Source: Pseudomonadota bacterium (lineage in GTDB: Bacteria; Pseudomonadota; Gammaproteobacteria; Steroidobacterales; Steroidobacteraceae). Taken from it: a stretch of DNA of 64,000 nt. The notes under the pieces are model-generated. The model was not told the origin of the DNA and did no database searches. It was given only the letters and a program-made list of their open reading frames with translations. The DNA is taken from NCBI GenBank assembly GCA_025357635.1, contig JANXOV010000144.1, positions 28,482 to 92,481 on the forward strand. The letters run 5' to 3'. Below, one piece after another: positions 1-9,097 of this stretch. The position numbers were made by a program, and so were the translations under genes. Position 1 is the first letter of the stretch. Each line of letters starts with the position of its first letter.

Positions 1-480
1 TTTTCTCTAGGCTTTTTCGACGAGCAGTACCTGTCTCATTTCGATTGCGCCGTGGTGCGCAGCGAAGGCAAAGTCGTGGCGTTCGCCAATATCTGGAAAG
101 CCGGACCGTTGCATGAAATGTCCGTCGATCTGATGCGGCAGTGCGAAGGCGGCCCGAAAGGCGTCATCGATTTTCTTTTCATCGAGTGCATGCTGTGGGC
201 CAAGGCGCAGGGCTATCGCTGGTTCAATTTGGGAATGGCGCCGTTGTCAGGCCTGGAAACGCACCCGCTGGCGCCTGCCTGGCACAAGGTGGGCAGACTG
301 GTGCAGCGCTATGGCGAGAATTTCTACAATTTCGAAGGACTGCACAGGTACAAGGAAAAATTCCTGCCGGTGTGGCGCCCCCGCTATCTGGCGGCGCCCG
401 GCGGTATTTCCATGGCGGGCGCCCTGTTGGACGTGACTTCGCTGATTTCCGGTGGAGTGACCAAGGTGTTGAGGAAGTAA
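1..480 (+). CDS. C-terminal part of an MprF-like phosphatidylglycerol lysyltransferase/DUF2156 protein (5' truncated by window)
   Basis: The frame is open from base 1 to the stop at 478-480, so only the last 159 residues are visible. They match the end of the DUF2156 (GNAT-like) domain of MprF-type proteins, with the typical stretch RWFNLGMAPLSG, then YNFEGLHRYKEKF and a final PVWRPRYLA. Known members transfer an amino acid from aminoacyl-tRNA to phosphatidylglycerol at the inner membrane, which lowers surface charge. Whether an N-terminal flippase domain exists cannot be seen. It could also be a soluble DUF2156 protein. The next gene lies convergently, so this is the end of its unit. Confidence 0.8.
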   Translation, partial: FSLGFFDEQYLSHFDCAVVRSEGKVVAFANIWKAGPLHEMSVDLMRQCEGGPKGVIDFLFIECMLWAKAQGYRWFNLGMAPLSGLETHPLAPAWHKVGRLVQRYGENFYNFEGLHRYKEKFLPVWRPRYLAAPGGISMAGALLDVTSLISGGVTKVLRK

Positions 481-540
481 GCGTTCGGCGAGAGGTCGCC
501 GTACCTCCCGGGCATTGAACGGGCGGTAAACCTTGCCGCT

Positions 541-1326
541 CTAGAGTTGTCGCTCGAGTGTCGACGCCACCTCGCGCATGCGTGGCAGAAATTGGTCGAC
601 TGCCGCACGCAGGGGTACGGCAGTGGCGGAAAACCGCACCATCAGTGTGGCCAACGCGCGGTTCTGATTCTGGATTGGAATCGCAAGACTGGTCTCTTCC
701 GACACGCGCCGTGCGCGCGTCGCCATGCCGAACCCTTGGGCGCGTGTCTCGCTCAACAAGCGCTCGAGTTCCTGCCGGTCCTGTGCCAGCCGGTCGTCGG
801 GGCGCGAGGAGCGCGACAGCAGGTCGATGAGGGCATCGCGTTGCGGCGGCGTGCAATATGCAAGGTAGGCACGTCCTGCGGCGTTGGTGAGCATGGGAAT
901 GCGTGTGCCGACGCTGTTCTGCTCCAGGGCCAGCGGACTTTGACGGTCCGTGCTCTCGCGCACGAGCATGTTGGGCCCCGAAGGTGTGGCGATGCTGAGC
1001 GGCCAGACGATTTCTTTGCACAGCGCGGCCAGCAGCGGTTTGGCGCGCTGCGCAAGCGCAGCCTCGGCATCGAAACCGCCGGACAACGCGCACACCATGA
1101 TGGTGGGCAGATAGCAATCGTCACGCCGGTCGCGCTCGACATAGCCCGCGGCGCGCAGCGTTTCAAGGATGCGATAGGTCGTGGTGCGCGGCAGTTTCAC
1201 CGCGAGCGCGAGCGTGTTGATGGGGGCCCGCTGCAAGCGGTTCAATTCCATGAGCACGTCGAGGCCACGGTTCAGCGCGCGGATGGGGCGGGTGGATTCT
1301 GTCGGCGTCTCGACCTTTTCAAGCAT
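541..1326 (-). CDS. IclR-family transcriptional regulator
   Basis: The 261-residue protein has the usual IclR size. Residues about 17-75 form the winged helix, with a recognition-helix region LPRTTTYRILETLRAAGYV. Residues about 85-260 form the effector-binding domain, ending in a typical segment (SEETSLAIPIQNQN) seen in aromatic- and acid-catabolism regulators. IclR proteins bind a small carboxylate or aromatic ligand and repress or activate nearby catabolic genes. Here the neighbours are mprF-like and photolyase genes, so the regulated target is not evident; the catabolic island begins more than 10 kb away. The start chosen is the ATG at 1326. Confidence 0.9.
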   Translation of the reverse strand: MLEKVETPTESTRPIRALNRGLDVLMELNRLQRAPINTLALAVKLPRTTTYRILETLRAAGYVERDRRDDCYLPTIMVCALSGGFDAEAALAQRAKPLLAALCKEIVWPLSIATPSGPNMLVRESTDRQSPLALEQNSVGTRIPMLTNAAGRAYLAYCTPPQRDALIDLLSRSSRPDDRLAQDRQELERLLSETRAQGFGMATRARRVSEETSLAIPIQNQNRALATLMVRFSATAVPLRAAVDQFLPRMREVASTLERQL

Positions 1327-1404
1327 GGCGGTAATTCAAGTGGCTAACGAAACTGAAGTTGGCATAGTTTAGCCTGAACGCACCGCTGAACGGTTATGAA
1401 ATGA

Positions 1405-2850
1405 TTACGAGTCAGTTTGATTTTTCAGGGCCGACAGTGCCGCAAGCGCCCGCTTGCGCGCCGCGCCGTGATCTACGATGGGCAGCGGATAGCTAACTCC
1501 CAGTTCGATGCCGGCGCCCTGCAGCAGCTGCGGCGGCGCGTTCCACGGCGCGTGAATCCAATCGCTGGACAGCGCCGACAATTCCGGGATGAACTTGCGC
1601 ACATAGTCGCCTGCGGCATCGAACTTCTGCCCCTGCGATACAGGATTGAAGATGCGAAAAAAAGGCGCCGCATCCGCGCCGCATCCGGCGCTCCACTGCC
1701 AGCCGAGTGTATTGCTGGCCAGATCCGCATCCACCAGCGTGTCCCAGAACCAGCGCGCGCCCTCCTGCCAGGGGATCATCAAGTCCTTGACAAGAAACGA
1801 GGCGACGATCATGCGCACGCGGTTGTGCATCCAACCGGTTTTCCACAATTGCCGCATCCCCGCATCGACAATGGGGTAGCCCGTCTGGCCGCGCTGCCAG
1901 GCGCGCAGCGCGGCAGCGTCGTTGCGCCAGGCAAAGCGCGCAAACGGGGCGCGCAGCGGCTGCAGTGGCGTTTCCGGGAAATGGTACAGCAGGTGATGGG
2001 CAAATTCGCGCCAGCCGATTTCAGTGAGAAAGCGCGATTCGCGCCAGCCGGCGATGCGGTTGTCGGCGGCATGCGCGCGCAGCGCATGCCAGATTTCCCG
2101 CGGACTGATCTGGCCGAAGTGCAGATACGGCGACATTCTGGACGTGCCATCCAGATCGGGCCGGTCGCGTGCCGCCGGATAGCCGCCCAGGGCGTGTCGC
2201 AGAAAGTGTTGCAGAAGAGCGTGAGCCTGATGGCTGCCGGGCGTCCATGCAGACTCAATGCCGGTGGCCCAGGCGATGCGCGGCAGCAGGTTCAGTTCCT
2301 CCAGGCTGCTGGAGCGGGGCCAGCGTTGCGGAGCTGGGAGCGAAGTGGGCGCAGGCAGGGGAGGCGCAGGGTCGGCCAGGCTCAGGCACTGCCGCCAGAA
2401 TGGCGTGAACACCTGATAGGGTCCGCCGCTCTTGGTGTTGATTTCCCACGGTTCGCGCAGCAGCGCGCCGTTGAAGCTTTCACAGTGCAGCTTTTCCCCG
2501 CGCAGCATGGATTTGATGCGCGCATCGCGCGTGATTGCAGCCGGCTCGTAACGGCGATTCCAGACGATGCGATCGGCCTGCGTCTGGCTCGCAATGTTCA
2601 ACAATTCCGCGCCGGTATCCGCGCAACTGCGCAGGATCAGCTCCGAGCCGCGTTGTCTGAGATCCTCGCGCAGCGCCCGCAGGCTGTGGTGCAGCCACCA
2701 GCTCGATGCGCCACCGGCCGCCCAGGGGCTTTCTTCCCCGGGGGCGTGTATATAGACGGGGATGACCGGGTCGGGGCCCTTCAGTGCGAAAGCCAAGGCT
2801 GGGTTGTCCGCGAGACGCAGATCCTGTCGAAACCAAAGGAGGGTGGGCAT
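1405..2850 (-). CDS. phrB: Deoxyribodipyrimidine photolyase (class I CPD photolyase)
   Basis: The 481-residue protein starts MPTLLWFRQDLRLADNPAL, the standard opening of the N-terminal Rossmann (antenna) domain. The C-terminal FAD-binding half contains GYPIVDAGMRQLWKTGWMHN and NTLGWQWSAGCGADAAPFFR, which hold FAD and the electron-transfer Trp residues. The enzyme uses blue light to split cyclobutane pyrimidine dimers. Length and motifs fit a functional photolyase rather than a plant-type cryptochrome. It is divergent from the ferredoxin-NADP reductase gene, sharing a 73-bp intergenic region. Together with the downstream lipid operon and the BLUF gene it suggests life with light exposure. Confidence 0.95.
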   Translation of the reverse strand: MPTLLWFRQDLRLADNPALAFALKGPDPVIPVYIHAPGEESPWAAGGASSWWLHHSLRALREDLRQRGSELILRSCADTGAELLNIASQTQADRIVWNRRYEPAAITRDARIKSMLRGEKLHCESFNGALLREPWEINTKSGGPYQVFTPFWRQCLSLADPAPPLPAPTSLPAPQRWPRSSSLEELNLLPRIAWATGIESAWTPGSHQAHALLQHFLRHALGGYPAARDRPDLDGTSRMSPYLHFGQISPREIWHALRAHAADNRIAGWRESRFLTEIGWREFAHHLLYHFPETPLQPLRAPFARFAWRNDAAALRAWQRGQTGYPIVDAGMRQLWKTGWMHNRVRMIVASFLVKDLMIPWQEGARWFWDTLVDADLASNTLGWQWSAGCGADAAPFFRIFNPVSQGQKFDAAGDYVRKFIPELSALSSDWIHAPWNAPPQLLQGAGIELGVSYPLPIVDHGAARKRALAALSALKNQTDS

Positions 2851-2873
2851 ACGGGATTATGGGCCAGATCGGC

Positions 2874-2879
2874 TACAAT
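2874..2879 (+). promoter_or_regulatory. Candidate -10 element (TACAAT) before the ferredoxin-NADP reductase gene
   Basis: TACAAT differs from the sigma70 consensus at one base and lies 44 bases before the ATG at 2924. No convincing -35 hexamer is seen at 16-18 bases upstream, so this is a weak call made from one element only. Confidence 0.3.
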
Positions 2880-2923
2880 TCCAGATCAAATCAGAGTCAC
2901 CCCACGGAGTCGATGGAACAGTC

Positions 2924-3982
2924 ATGACGGCAGAATCTGCGCAGCACACGGGCACGCCCAAGAATACGGATGTGGTGATCATTGGCGCAGGCCCGGTGGG
3001 ACTGTTTCAAATCTTCGAGCTGGGGCTGCTCGGCATCCAGGTGGACATCGTCGATTCGCTGAGCCAGCCTGGCGGCCAGTGCACGGAGCTGTATCCGGAT
3101 AAACCCATCTACGACATTCCGGCGCTGCCCATTTGCGGCGCACAGGAGTTGATCGATCGGCTGATGGAGCAAACCAAGCCGTTTGGCGCTGCATTTCATC
3201 TGGGCCAGGAAGTCACCGAACTGCAGAAGCTGGACAATGGCTCGTTCCAGGTCGGCACATCGACCGGCACGCGCTTCATTGCGCGCACCGTGGTGATCGC
3301 CGGCGGCGTCGGGTCCTTTCAGCCGCGGCGGCTGAGCGTTCCCGGCGTCGAGAGCTTCGAAGGAAAGAACGTGCATTACCGCGTCAAATCCGCGGCCGAT
3401 TTTCACGGCAAGGATCTGCTGATCCTGGGCGGCGGCGATTCCGCTCTGGACTGGACGGTGGCCTTGTGTGAAAAGGCCCGGACCCTGAGCTTGGTGCACC
3501 GCCGAGCCGAGTTTCGTGGCGCGCCGGCCACTGCCGCGCGCATGAAGGAATTGGTCGAGGCAGGAAAAATGCGCTTTTTCCAAGGCACCGTGCAGGCGTT
3601 GCAAGTTCAGGGCGAGCGGCTGACCGGAGTGACCATTCAAACCGCCGATGGACAGAACCCGACGCTTCCGGCCGAGCATGTGCTGGCATTTTTCGGGCTC
3701 CACCCGAAGCTGGGGCCGATCGCCGAATGGGGCCTTGAACTGGAAAAGAAGGCATTGAAGGTGGACACGGAAAAATTCCAGACTAGCGTGCCGGGCATTT
3801 TCGCCATCGGCGACATCAACACCTACCCGGGAAAGAAGAAGTTGATCCTGAGCGGGTTTCATGAGGCGGCGCTGACGGCATTCGCGATCCAGCATCATCT
3901 GAACCCGGAGAAGCGTCAGTTCCTGCAATACACGACCACCAGCCCGATCATGCAGAAGCGGCTGGGCGTCATTGTAGCGTGA
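2924..3982 (+). CDS. TrxR-like ferredoxin/flavodoxin-NADP reductase
   Basis: The 352-residue flavoprotein transfers electrons between NADPH and ferredoxin or flavodoxin. The FAD Rossmann motif VVIIGAGPVGL lies near residues 17-27, and LLILGGGDSALDW near 165-177 is the NADPH-binding motif. C-terminal SVPGIFAIGDINTYPGKKKL binds FAD. There is no CxxC redox pair as in true thioredoxin reductase, which places it in the YumC-type FNR group. The open frame extends upstream to 2762, but that part overlaps the photolyase gene; the ATG at 2924 gives the family's usual N-terminus. It is a possible electron source for the Rieske oxygenases at 22-30 kb, which lack a nearby reductase; this is inference. 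Confidence 0.9.
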   Translation: MTAESAQHTGTPKNTDVVIIGAGPVGLFQIFELGLLGIQVDIVDSLSQPGGQCTELYPDKPIYDIPALPICGAQELIDRLMEQTKPFGAAFHLGQEVTELQKLDNGSFQVGTSTGTRFIARTVVIAGGVGSFQPRRLSVPGVESFEGKNVHYRVKSAADFHGKDLLILGGGDSALDWTVALCEKARTLSLVHRRAEFRGAPATAARMKELVEAGKMRFFQGTVQALQVQGERLTGVTIQTADGQNPTLPAEHVLAFFGLHPKLGPIAEWGLELEKKALKVDTEKFQTSVPGIFAIGDINTYPGKKKLILSGFHEAALTAFAIQHHLNPEKRQFLQYTTTSPIMQKRLGVIVA

Positions 3983-4851
3983 TTGATATGGACCAACTGC
4001 TCGCCGACCTCCTCAAGGTCCTGACGCTCGAACGCATCGAACTGAATTTGTTTCGCGGTGAGAGCCGTGACATCGGCAGCCCGCAGGTGTTCGGCGGGCA
4101 GGTCCTCGGTCAGGCCCTGGTGGCCGCCTCCGGCACGGTGACGGGCCGCGAGGTGCATTCCTTCCACGCCTATTTTCTGCGCCGCGGCGATTTCAACTTT
4201 CCCATCGTCTACGAAGTCGACCGCGCACGCGATGGCAATCACTTTTCGACGCGGCGGGTGGTTGCCATCCAAAACGGCGAGCAGATCTTCAACATGTCGG
4301 CCTCCTTCCAGTTGCCCGAGGAGGGGCTTGATCATCAAATGGACATGCCGGTCGTGCCTGCGCCGGAGACGCTTCGCGATCTGCAATCCCATGCGCAGGA
4401 ATGGATCGCGCACATCCCGGAGAGACTGCGCAACGTATTGGCTCACAGCCGGCCCTTCGAGTTTCGACCCGTGCAGCCGGCCGACTACCGCAACCCACAG
4501 AAGCTTGCGCCGCAGAAGAGCGTCTGGTTCAAGGCGGCCGACCGGCTGCCCGACAATGAGGCGCTGCACCGCTCATTGCTGGCCTATGTTTCTGACTACG
4601 CGCTGCTGGAAACCGCGCTGATGCCGCATGCGATCACGCCGATGTCCGCCCCGCTGATCATGGCGAGCATCGATCACGCAATGTGGTTTCATCGCAGCGT
4701 GCGGGTGGACGACTGGCTGCTGTATTCCACCGACAGCCCGAGCGCCTCCGGCGCGCGCGGCTTTGCCCGCGGCAGCGTTTTCTCGCGCGACGGACGACTG
4801 GTCGCCAGCACCGCGCAGGAAGGCTTGATGCGCGTTGCCAAACGCGACTAG
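3979..4851 (+). CDS. tesB: Acyl-CoA thioesterase II
   Basis: The 290-residue double-hotdog protein hydrolyses medium to long acyl-CoA to free acid and CoA. Features visible are the N-terminal hotdog (VFGGQVLGQALVAA; HSFHAYFLRRG) and the C-terminal hotdog with SIDHAMWFHRSVRVDDWLLY and SARGFARGSVFSRDG. The Asp in SIDHAMW is the catalytic Asp of TesB. The GTG at 3979 overlaps the reductase stop (GTGA), implying translational coupling; an in-frame ATG at 3988 is an alternative start. Confidence 0.93.
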   Translation: MIDMDQLLADLLKVLTLERIELNLFRGESRDIGSPQVFGGQVLGQALVAASGTVTGREVHSFHAYFLRRGDFNFPIVYEVDRARDGNHFSTRRVVAIQNGEQIFNMSASFQLPEEGLDHQMDMPVVPAPETLRDLQSHAQEWIAHIPERLRNVLAHSRPFEFRPVQPADYRNPQKLAPQKSVWFKAADRLPDNEALHRSLLAYVSDYALLETALMPHAITPMSAPLIMASIDHAMWFHRSVRVDDWLLYSTDSPSASGARGFARGSVFSRDGRLVASTAQEGLMRVAKRD

Positions 4852-4859
4852 GGGCGCCA

Positions 4860-5036
4860 ATGTCCACCGCCGCACTCATCATCATCGCCGTCGTGGGGCT
4901 GCTGGTGGGCGCGCTCATGGCGCTTCGCAGCAGCGCAAAAACCGGGATGCCCTCTCAGGAGGTGCTGGACCGGGCCAGGCGTCATGCACGCGAACTCGAG
5001 GCCGAGGAGAAGAAGGACGAGGATTCGCCCGGTTAG
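4860..5036 (+). CDS. Small single-span membrane protein (DUF2897-like)
   Basis: This 58-residue ORF begins MSTAALIIIAVVGLLVGALM, a single N-terminal membrane helix. It continues with a short basic linker (ALRSSAKTG) and an acidic/basic amphipathic tail ending EEKKDEDSPG. The ATG lies 9 bases after the tesB stop. Length and layout resemble the small DUF2897 proteins of gammaproteobacteria, but that assignment is from memory of the pattern, not an alignment. No function is known. Confidence 0.6.
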   Translation: MSTAALIIIAVVGLLVGALMALRSSAKTGMPSQEVLDRARRHARELEAEEKKDEDSPG

Positions 5037-5065
5037 CGGCGGGCAGCGTGGTCACCGGCCCCGGT

Positions 5066-5635
5066 TCAGTGGGTGGCTCGGGTCTCTTGCTCCAATTCCC
5101 ACACCGTGCGCGCCAGCACGTACAGATGGCAGTCCCACCAGCGGTTCTTGGCGCGGCGCGATTTGCGAAAAGTTGCTTCCCAGCGCATCCCGGTCTTTTC
5201 CAGCACGTTGAGCGATGCTCTGTTATTGACCTCGACCGTGGAAATAACCCGCTCGGCGTTCAGGTCGAAAAATGCCGCATCGGTCAGCGCCAGCGCGATT
5301 TCGGTCGCGAATCCCATGCCCCAGCTGGCGTGTTCGAGCATGTAGCCCAGGTCCATGACGCCTTTTTCGATCATGGACAGATCGCAGGCGCCGATGACAC
5401 GGCCGGTCGCCGTGTGCTCGATCGCCAGCTCGAAGCGGGTGCGCGGCCGTTCGGATTGCGAGTCCAGCACGCCGTCCAGATAGTCGCGGCTGGCCTCTTC
5501 ATCGCGCGGCCCGAAGAACATGTAGCGCGTCACGCGTGCATCGCCGGAAAAGGCGATGATGCTGGCGAGGTCCTGCTCTTGAAACTCGCGCAGGCAAAGC
5601 CGCTCGGTCTGTATCGGCAGCGTCAGGGTGCGCAT
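5066..5635 (-). CDS. GNAT-family N-acetyltransferase (RimJ/RimL type)
   Basis: The 189-residue protein opens IQTERLCLREFQEQDLASI and contains the acetyl-CoA-binding region GYMLEHASWGMGFATEIALAL, then NNRASLNVLEKTGMRWEA, the hallmarks of the RimJ/RimL acetyltransferase_3 subfamily. The ATG at 5635 overlaps the stop of the cyclopropane synthase gene (TGATG), so it is the last gene of that lipid operon. The substrate is unknown: the family acetylates protein N-termini, antibiotics or small amines. Confidence 0.85.
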   Translation of the reverse strand: MRTLTLPIQTERLCLREFQEQDLASIIAFSGDARVTRYMFFGPRDEEASRDYLDGVLDSQSERPRTRFELAIEHTATGRVIGACDLSMIEKGVMDLGYMLEHASWGMGFATEIALALTDAAFFDLNAERVISTVEVNNRASLNVLEKTGMRWEATFRKSRRAKNRWWDCHLYVLARTVWELEQETRATH

Positions 5636-6924
5636 CAGCCGCGCGCCGCACCGGTCGCGATGACGGCGCGGCGCGAGCGCGGCTTGGTCAACAGCATCTG
5701 CACATTGCCGAGCTGCCGTTCCTCGAAGCCGCCTTCGCAATAGCAAAGATAATAGTCCCACATGCGGATGAACGAATCCGGATATCCCTGCGCACGCACC
5801 TCGGGCAGCCGCGACTCAAAGCGCTCACGCCACAGCCGCAAGGTGCGCGCGTAATGAGGCCCGATATCCTCCAAATGGGACAGCTTCATGTCGGTGGTGC
5901 GCGCCACGGAATCCACGATGGCCTGCACCGACGGAATGAAACTGCCGGGAAAGATGAAGCGCTTGATGAAATCCACTGAGCGCGTCGCCTGCTCGTAGAA
6001 CTGATCGGCGATGGTGATGGCCTGCAGCAGCATGGCGCCGTCGGATTTGAGCAAGCGGCCGCACTGTTTGAAGTACGTATCCACGAATTGGTGGCCGACG
6101 GCCTCGATCATCTCGATCGACACGAGCGCATCGAACTCACCGCGCACGTCGCGGTAGTCGTCCTTCAGCAGGGTAATGCGATCGCTCAGACCGGCGCGCT
6201 CGATGCGCTCCTTGGTAAGGTCGTGCTGCTCCTGCGAGATGGTGGTCGTGGTCACGCGGCAGCCATAACGGCTGGCGGCATGAATGGCCAGGCCGCCCCA
6301 GCCGGTGCCTATTTCCAGCAGATGCTGACCGGGTCGCAGCGCCAGCTTGCTGCAGGCGGCGTCGAACTTGGCGATGGATGCTTCGTGCAACGTGGAGTGC
6401 GGATGCTCGAAAATGCCGCACGAGTACGCCAGGGTCTCGTCCAGGAACAATTCGAAAAAGCGATTGCCAAGATCGTAGTGCGCTGCGATGTTGCGGCGGC
6501 TGCCAAGCTTGTCGTTGCGGTTGAGCCAGTGCGCCAGCTTGAACAGCGGCTCGCTGAGGCGCGACCAGCCCGAGTCGATGTCGTTCATCAAATGACGGTT
6601 GACCACCATCAGGCGCACCAGCGCAGTGAGGTTATCGCATCGCCAGGCATCGTTGATGTAGGCCTCGCCCGCCCCGACGGTGCCGCCGAACACCGCATCG
6701 GAATAAAACTCCGGCGAGCGCACGCGAATGGTGGAATCCAGGGGTGTTTCGGCGCTGAGGCGCCCGAATACGCGCTCCTGTCCGGCATCGATGAGCCGCA
6801 GTCGGCCATGCTGGATCTTGCTCAGCTGCGACATCAACAATATCTTGGCCAACCGCGTCAGCGCCGACAGGCTCTGCGGCTTGTCCTGCGTGTCAGCCTG
6901 TGCCGGAATGATGGAGGGCCTCAT
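5635..6924 (-). CDS. cfa: Cyclopropane-fatty-acyl-phospholipid synthase family methyltransferase
   Basis: The 429-residue SAM-dependent enzyme adds a methylene (or methyl) group to unsaturated acyl chains of membrane phospholipids. The SAM motif LLEIGTGWGGLAIHAASRYG is at about 202-221, with HYDLGNRFFELFLD (149-162) and EMIEAVGHQFVDTYF typical of Cfa. The ATG at 6924 overlaps the stop of the DUF1365 gene (ATGA); the longer open frame upstream lies within that gene. Companions (FAD oxidoreductase, DUF1365) are those seen with singlet-oxygen/light-stress Cfa paralogues and furan fatty acid synthesis, so this may be a UfaM-like methyltransferase rather than housekeeping Cfa. Confidence 0.92.
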   Translation of the reverse strand: MRPSIIPAQADTQDKPQSLSALTRLAKILLMSQLSKIQHGRLRLIDAGQERVFGRLSAETPLDSTIRVRSPEFYSDAVFGGTVGAGEAYINDAWRCDNLTALVRLMVVNRHLMNDIDSGWSRLSEPLFKLAHWLNRNDKLGSRRNIAAHYDLGNRFFELFLDETLAYSCGIFEHPHSTLHEASIAKFDAACSKLALRPGQHLLEIGTGWGGLAIHAASRYGCRVTTTTISQEQHDLTKERIERAGLSDRITLLKDDYRDVRGEFDALVSIEMIEAVGHQFVDTYFKQCGRLLKSDGAMLLQAITIADQFYEQATRSVDFIKRFIFPGSFIPSVQAIVDSVARTTDMKLSHLEDIGPHYARTLRLWRERFESRLPEVRAQGYPDSFIRMWDYYLCYCEGGFEERQLGNVQMLLTKPRSRRAVIATGAARG

Positions 6925-7667
6925 GTTCGCACCGGATGATCGTACAGCGGGGTCTTTTTCAGCCACAACTTCAGCGCCTGCCAGTGGATGGCCGCGGCGA
7001 CCTGGACGGTCATCAGCGGATAGCCCAGCAGCAGGCGCACCAGGGCGGCCGCGCTGAAGGGTACGCGGTTCAATGACAACGTGGCGTCGAACATCGAGCG
7101 GCCTTCGCGAAAGTTTTGCATGTGGACGAACAAGTGATCGTCGGGCGCATTGAAACGCCACTCATATTGCATGTCCATGGGCATGAATGGCGATACGTGG
7201 AAACGCTTGTCGAAGGCGAACCGCTGCACGCGTTGCGGATGTTGCGTCGCATCCAGGACATAGGCATGGCGCTCGCCCCAGGGCGTATTGGTGATCTCCG
7301 CCACGATGGTTTCCACTCGGGCATCCTGGGCGTCGAAACAGTAGTAAAAGCTGACCGGATTGAAGCAGTGTCCGAAGTAGCGCAGGTGGGTCAGCAGTCG
7401 GATGGGGCCCTGCGGACGCCTCGACAGGCGCTTTTCGATCAGATCGCGCACGGCGGTGTCCAGCGGCACGGAGTCCGGGCCCAGATAGTCGCTGCGCTTG
7501 AACCGCGCCAGCGCCCAGCGCCGCGCCGACCAGAACGGAACGCCGTCGAACAGCCGCGGCAGTTCCGCCAGATCGATGTACAGCATGAACATCCGGTAGG
7601 AGAACCGGTTGCGGGTCGGCGCCGTGCGCCGGTGCCTAACCCGCCCTTTGTAAATGCGGCTGTGCAT
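6921..7667 (-). CDS. DUF1365 family protein
   Basis: The 248-residue protein starts MHSRIYKGRVRHRRTAPTRN and contains LLTHLRYFGHCFNPVSFYYC, the signature of DUF1365. It overlaps the preceding oxidoreductase gene by 32 bases and the following cfa start by 4. DUF1365 genes commonly sit between a FAD amine-oxidase-like gene and cfa; a role in modifying unsaturated lipids is inferred from this context only. A hydrophobic segment near the C-terminus (ALVRLLLGYPLMTVQVAAAI) suggests membrane contact. Confidence 0.9.
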   Translation of the reverse strand: MHSRIYKGRVRHRRTAPTRNRFSYRMFMLYIDLAELPRLFDGVPFWSARRWALARFKRSDYLGPDSVPLDTAVRDLIEKRLSRRPQGPIRLLTHLRYFGHCFNPVSFYYCFDAQDARVETIVAEITNTPWGERHAYVLDATQHPQRVQRFAFDKRFHVSPFMPMDMQYEWRFNAPDDHLFVHMQNFREGRSMFDATLSLNRVPFSAAALVRLLLGYPLMTVQVAAAIHWQALKLWLKKTPLYDHPVRT

Positions 7668-8913
7668 GACCGGACTGTTGTTTGAATTGCGCCAGCGCGT
7701 TGAGTGCGCTGCGTACGCCGTCTTCGTGGAAACCGTAACTCCAGTACGCGCCGCAGTAGTAGGTGCGCCGCACGCCGCTGACTTCGGCATGGCGCTTCTG
7801 AGCCGCCACCGCGGCCGGCGTGTACACGGGATGATGATAGACGAGCCGCTGCAGAATCTTGGATTCATCCACGTCCGCTGACCGGTTCAAGGTCAGCATG
7901 AATTGAACCGGTGCGCGCAGCGATTGCAGGATGTTCATGTTGTAGGTGACAGTGACGCGCTCGTACTGCTCGATGGGCAGATGATAGTTCCAAGCCGCAT
8001 GCGCCAGATTCCGGCGCGGCATCATGCGCTTGTCCGTGTGCAACAGCGCTTCGTTGGCCTGGTAGCCGATGGCGCCGAGAATCTCCGACTCTTGCGGCGA
8101 GGGGTCGGACAGCAGTCGCAATGCCTGGTCGCTGTGGCAGGCGATGAACACCTGGTCGAAATTCTCGACCACGCCGGCGCGCGTGCGCAATGTGACCTGA
8201 TGCGGCTGGCGCTGGATGGAGGTAACCGCCGAGTTGAGGCGGATATTGCGCGCCAGCGGCGCCGCGAGCCGCTTCATGTACTCGCGCGAACCGCCCTGGA
8301 TGACCCTCCAGGTGGGGCGATCGTTCACGCTCAGGAAGCCATGGTTTGAAAAAAATTCGACGAAAAAGCGCATCGGGAACTGCAGCATGTCCACGGGGCG
8401 CGAGGACCAGATTGCCGCGCCCATCGGTATGATGTAGTGATCCACGAAATACCGGGAGTAGCCTTCGCGCTGCAAGTACTCGCCCAGACTCAGATCGCTG
8501 GCCTGGCCACGCAGCAGCTCTGGCGCCGTGCGGTTGAATCTGACGATGTCGGCGACCATGCGCAGGAAGGAAGGCCGGACGAAGTTGCGCCGTTGCGCAA
8601 ACAGCGCGTTGAGGGAGGTGCCGTTGTATTCCAGCCCGGTTTTCTCGCAGCGCACGCTGAAGCTCATGTTGCTGGGCTGCCAGGGCACGCCCAGTTCCTC
8701 CAGCAACTCGATGAATCGGGGGTAGGTCCAGTCGTTGTAGACGATGAAACCCGTGTCGATCGCATAAACCTGCCCCGCGTTCTCCACGTCCACGGTATGC
8801 GTGTGCCCGCCGACATAGTGGGCGGACTCGAACACGGTCACTTCATGGTCGCGGCATAGACGGTAGGCAGCCGTCATCCCGGAAATTCCCGACCCGATCA
8901 CAGCAATGCGCAT
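7636..8913 (-). CDS. FAD-dependent amine-oxidase-like oxidoreductase (NAD(P)-binding protein)
   Basis: The 425-residue flavoprotein has the N-terminal dinucleotide fold VIGSGISGMTAAYRL (5-19) followed by ESAHYVGGHTHTVDVE. In this family the GGH..T segment contacts FAD. The C-terminus, with YCGAYWSYGFHEDGVRSALN, closes the flavin site. Homologues sit upstream of DUF1365 and cfa and are linked to unsaturated fatty acid oxidation (furan fatty acid pathway, squalene- or phytoene-type desaturases). It is the first gene of the three-gene overlapping set and acts presumably on membrane lipid chains. Confidence 0.88.
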   Translation of the reverse strand: MRIAVIGSGISGMTAAYRLCRDHEVTVFESAHYVGGHTHTVDVENAGQVYAIDTGFIVYNDWTYPRFIELLEELGVPWQPSNMSFSVRCEKTGLEYNGTSLNALFAQRRNFVRPSFLRMVADIVRFNRTAPELLRGQASDLSLGEYLQREGYSRYFVDHYIIPMGAAIWSSRPVDMLQFPMRFFVEFFSNHGFLSVNDRPTWRVIQGGSREYMKRLAAPLARNIRLNSAVTSIQRQPHQVTLRTRAGVVENFDQVFIACHSDQALRLLSDPSPQESEILGAIGYQANEALLHTDKRMMPRRNLAHAAWNYHLPIEQYERVTVTYNMNILQSLRAPVQFMLTLNRSADVDESKILQRLVYHHPVYTPAAVAAQKRHAEVSGVRRTYYCGAYWSYGFHEDGVRSALNALAQFKQQSGHAQPHLQRAG

Positions 8914-9097
8914 GCGGTATGGCGATCCTTTATCGCGCCGGCTTCAGCTCCGGCGTTCATGCTTTATTCGGACAGTGGGGCTGGGTGGATGCACCCGGCG
9001 TCGCCTATTTTGCAGTAGACCTCGGCAGAGCGCTACCGGCCCTAAATTGGGCCAGCAGGCCCCCGGCGCCGGCGCACTCTTAGGCACGGAAGGGCAA

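Noticed and set aside
9039..9056. Inverted repeat GGCCC-TAAATT-GGGCC between the desaturase and FAD oxidoreductase genes
   Set aside because: Five-base stem without a T-run or known operator form; could be chance.
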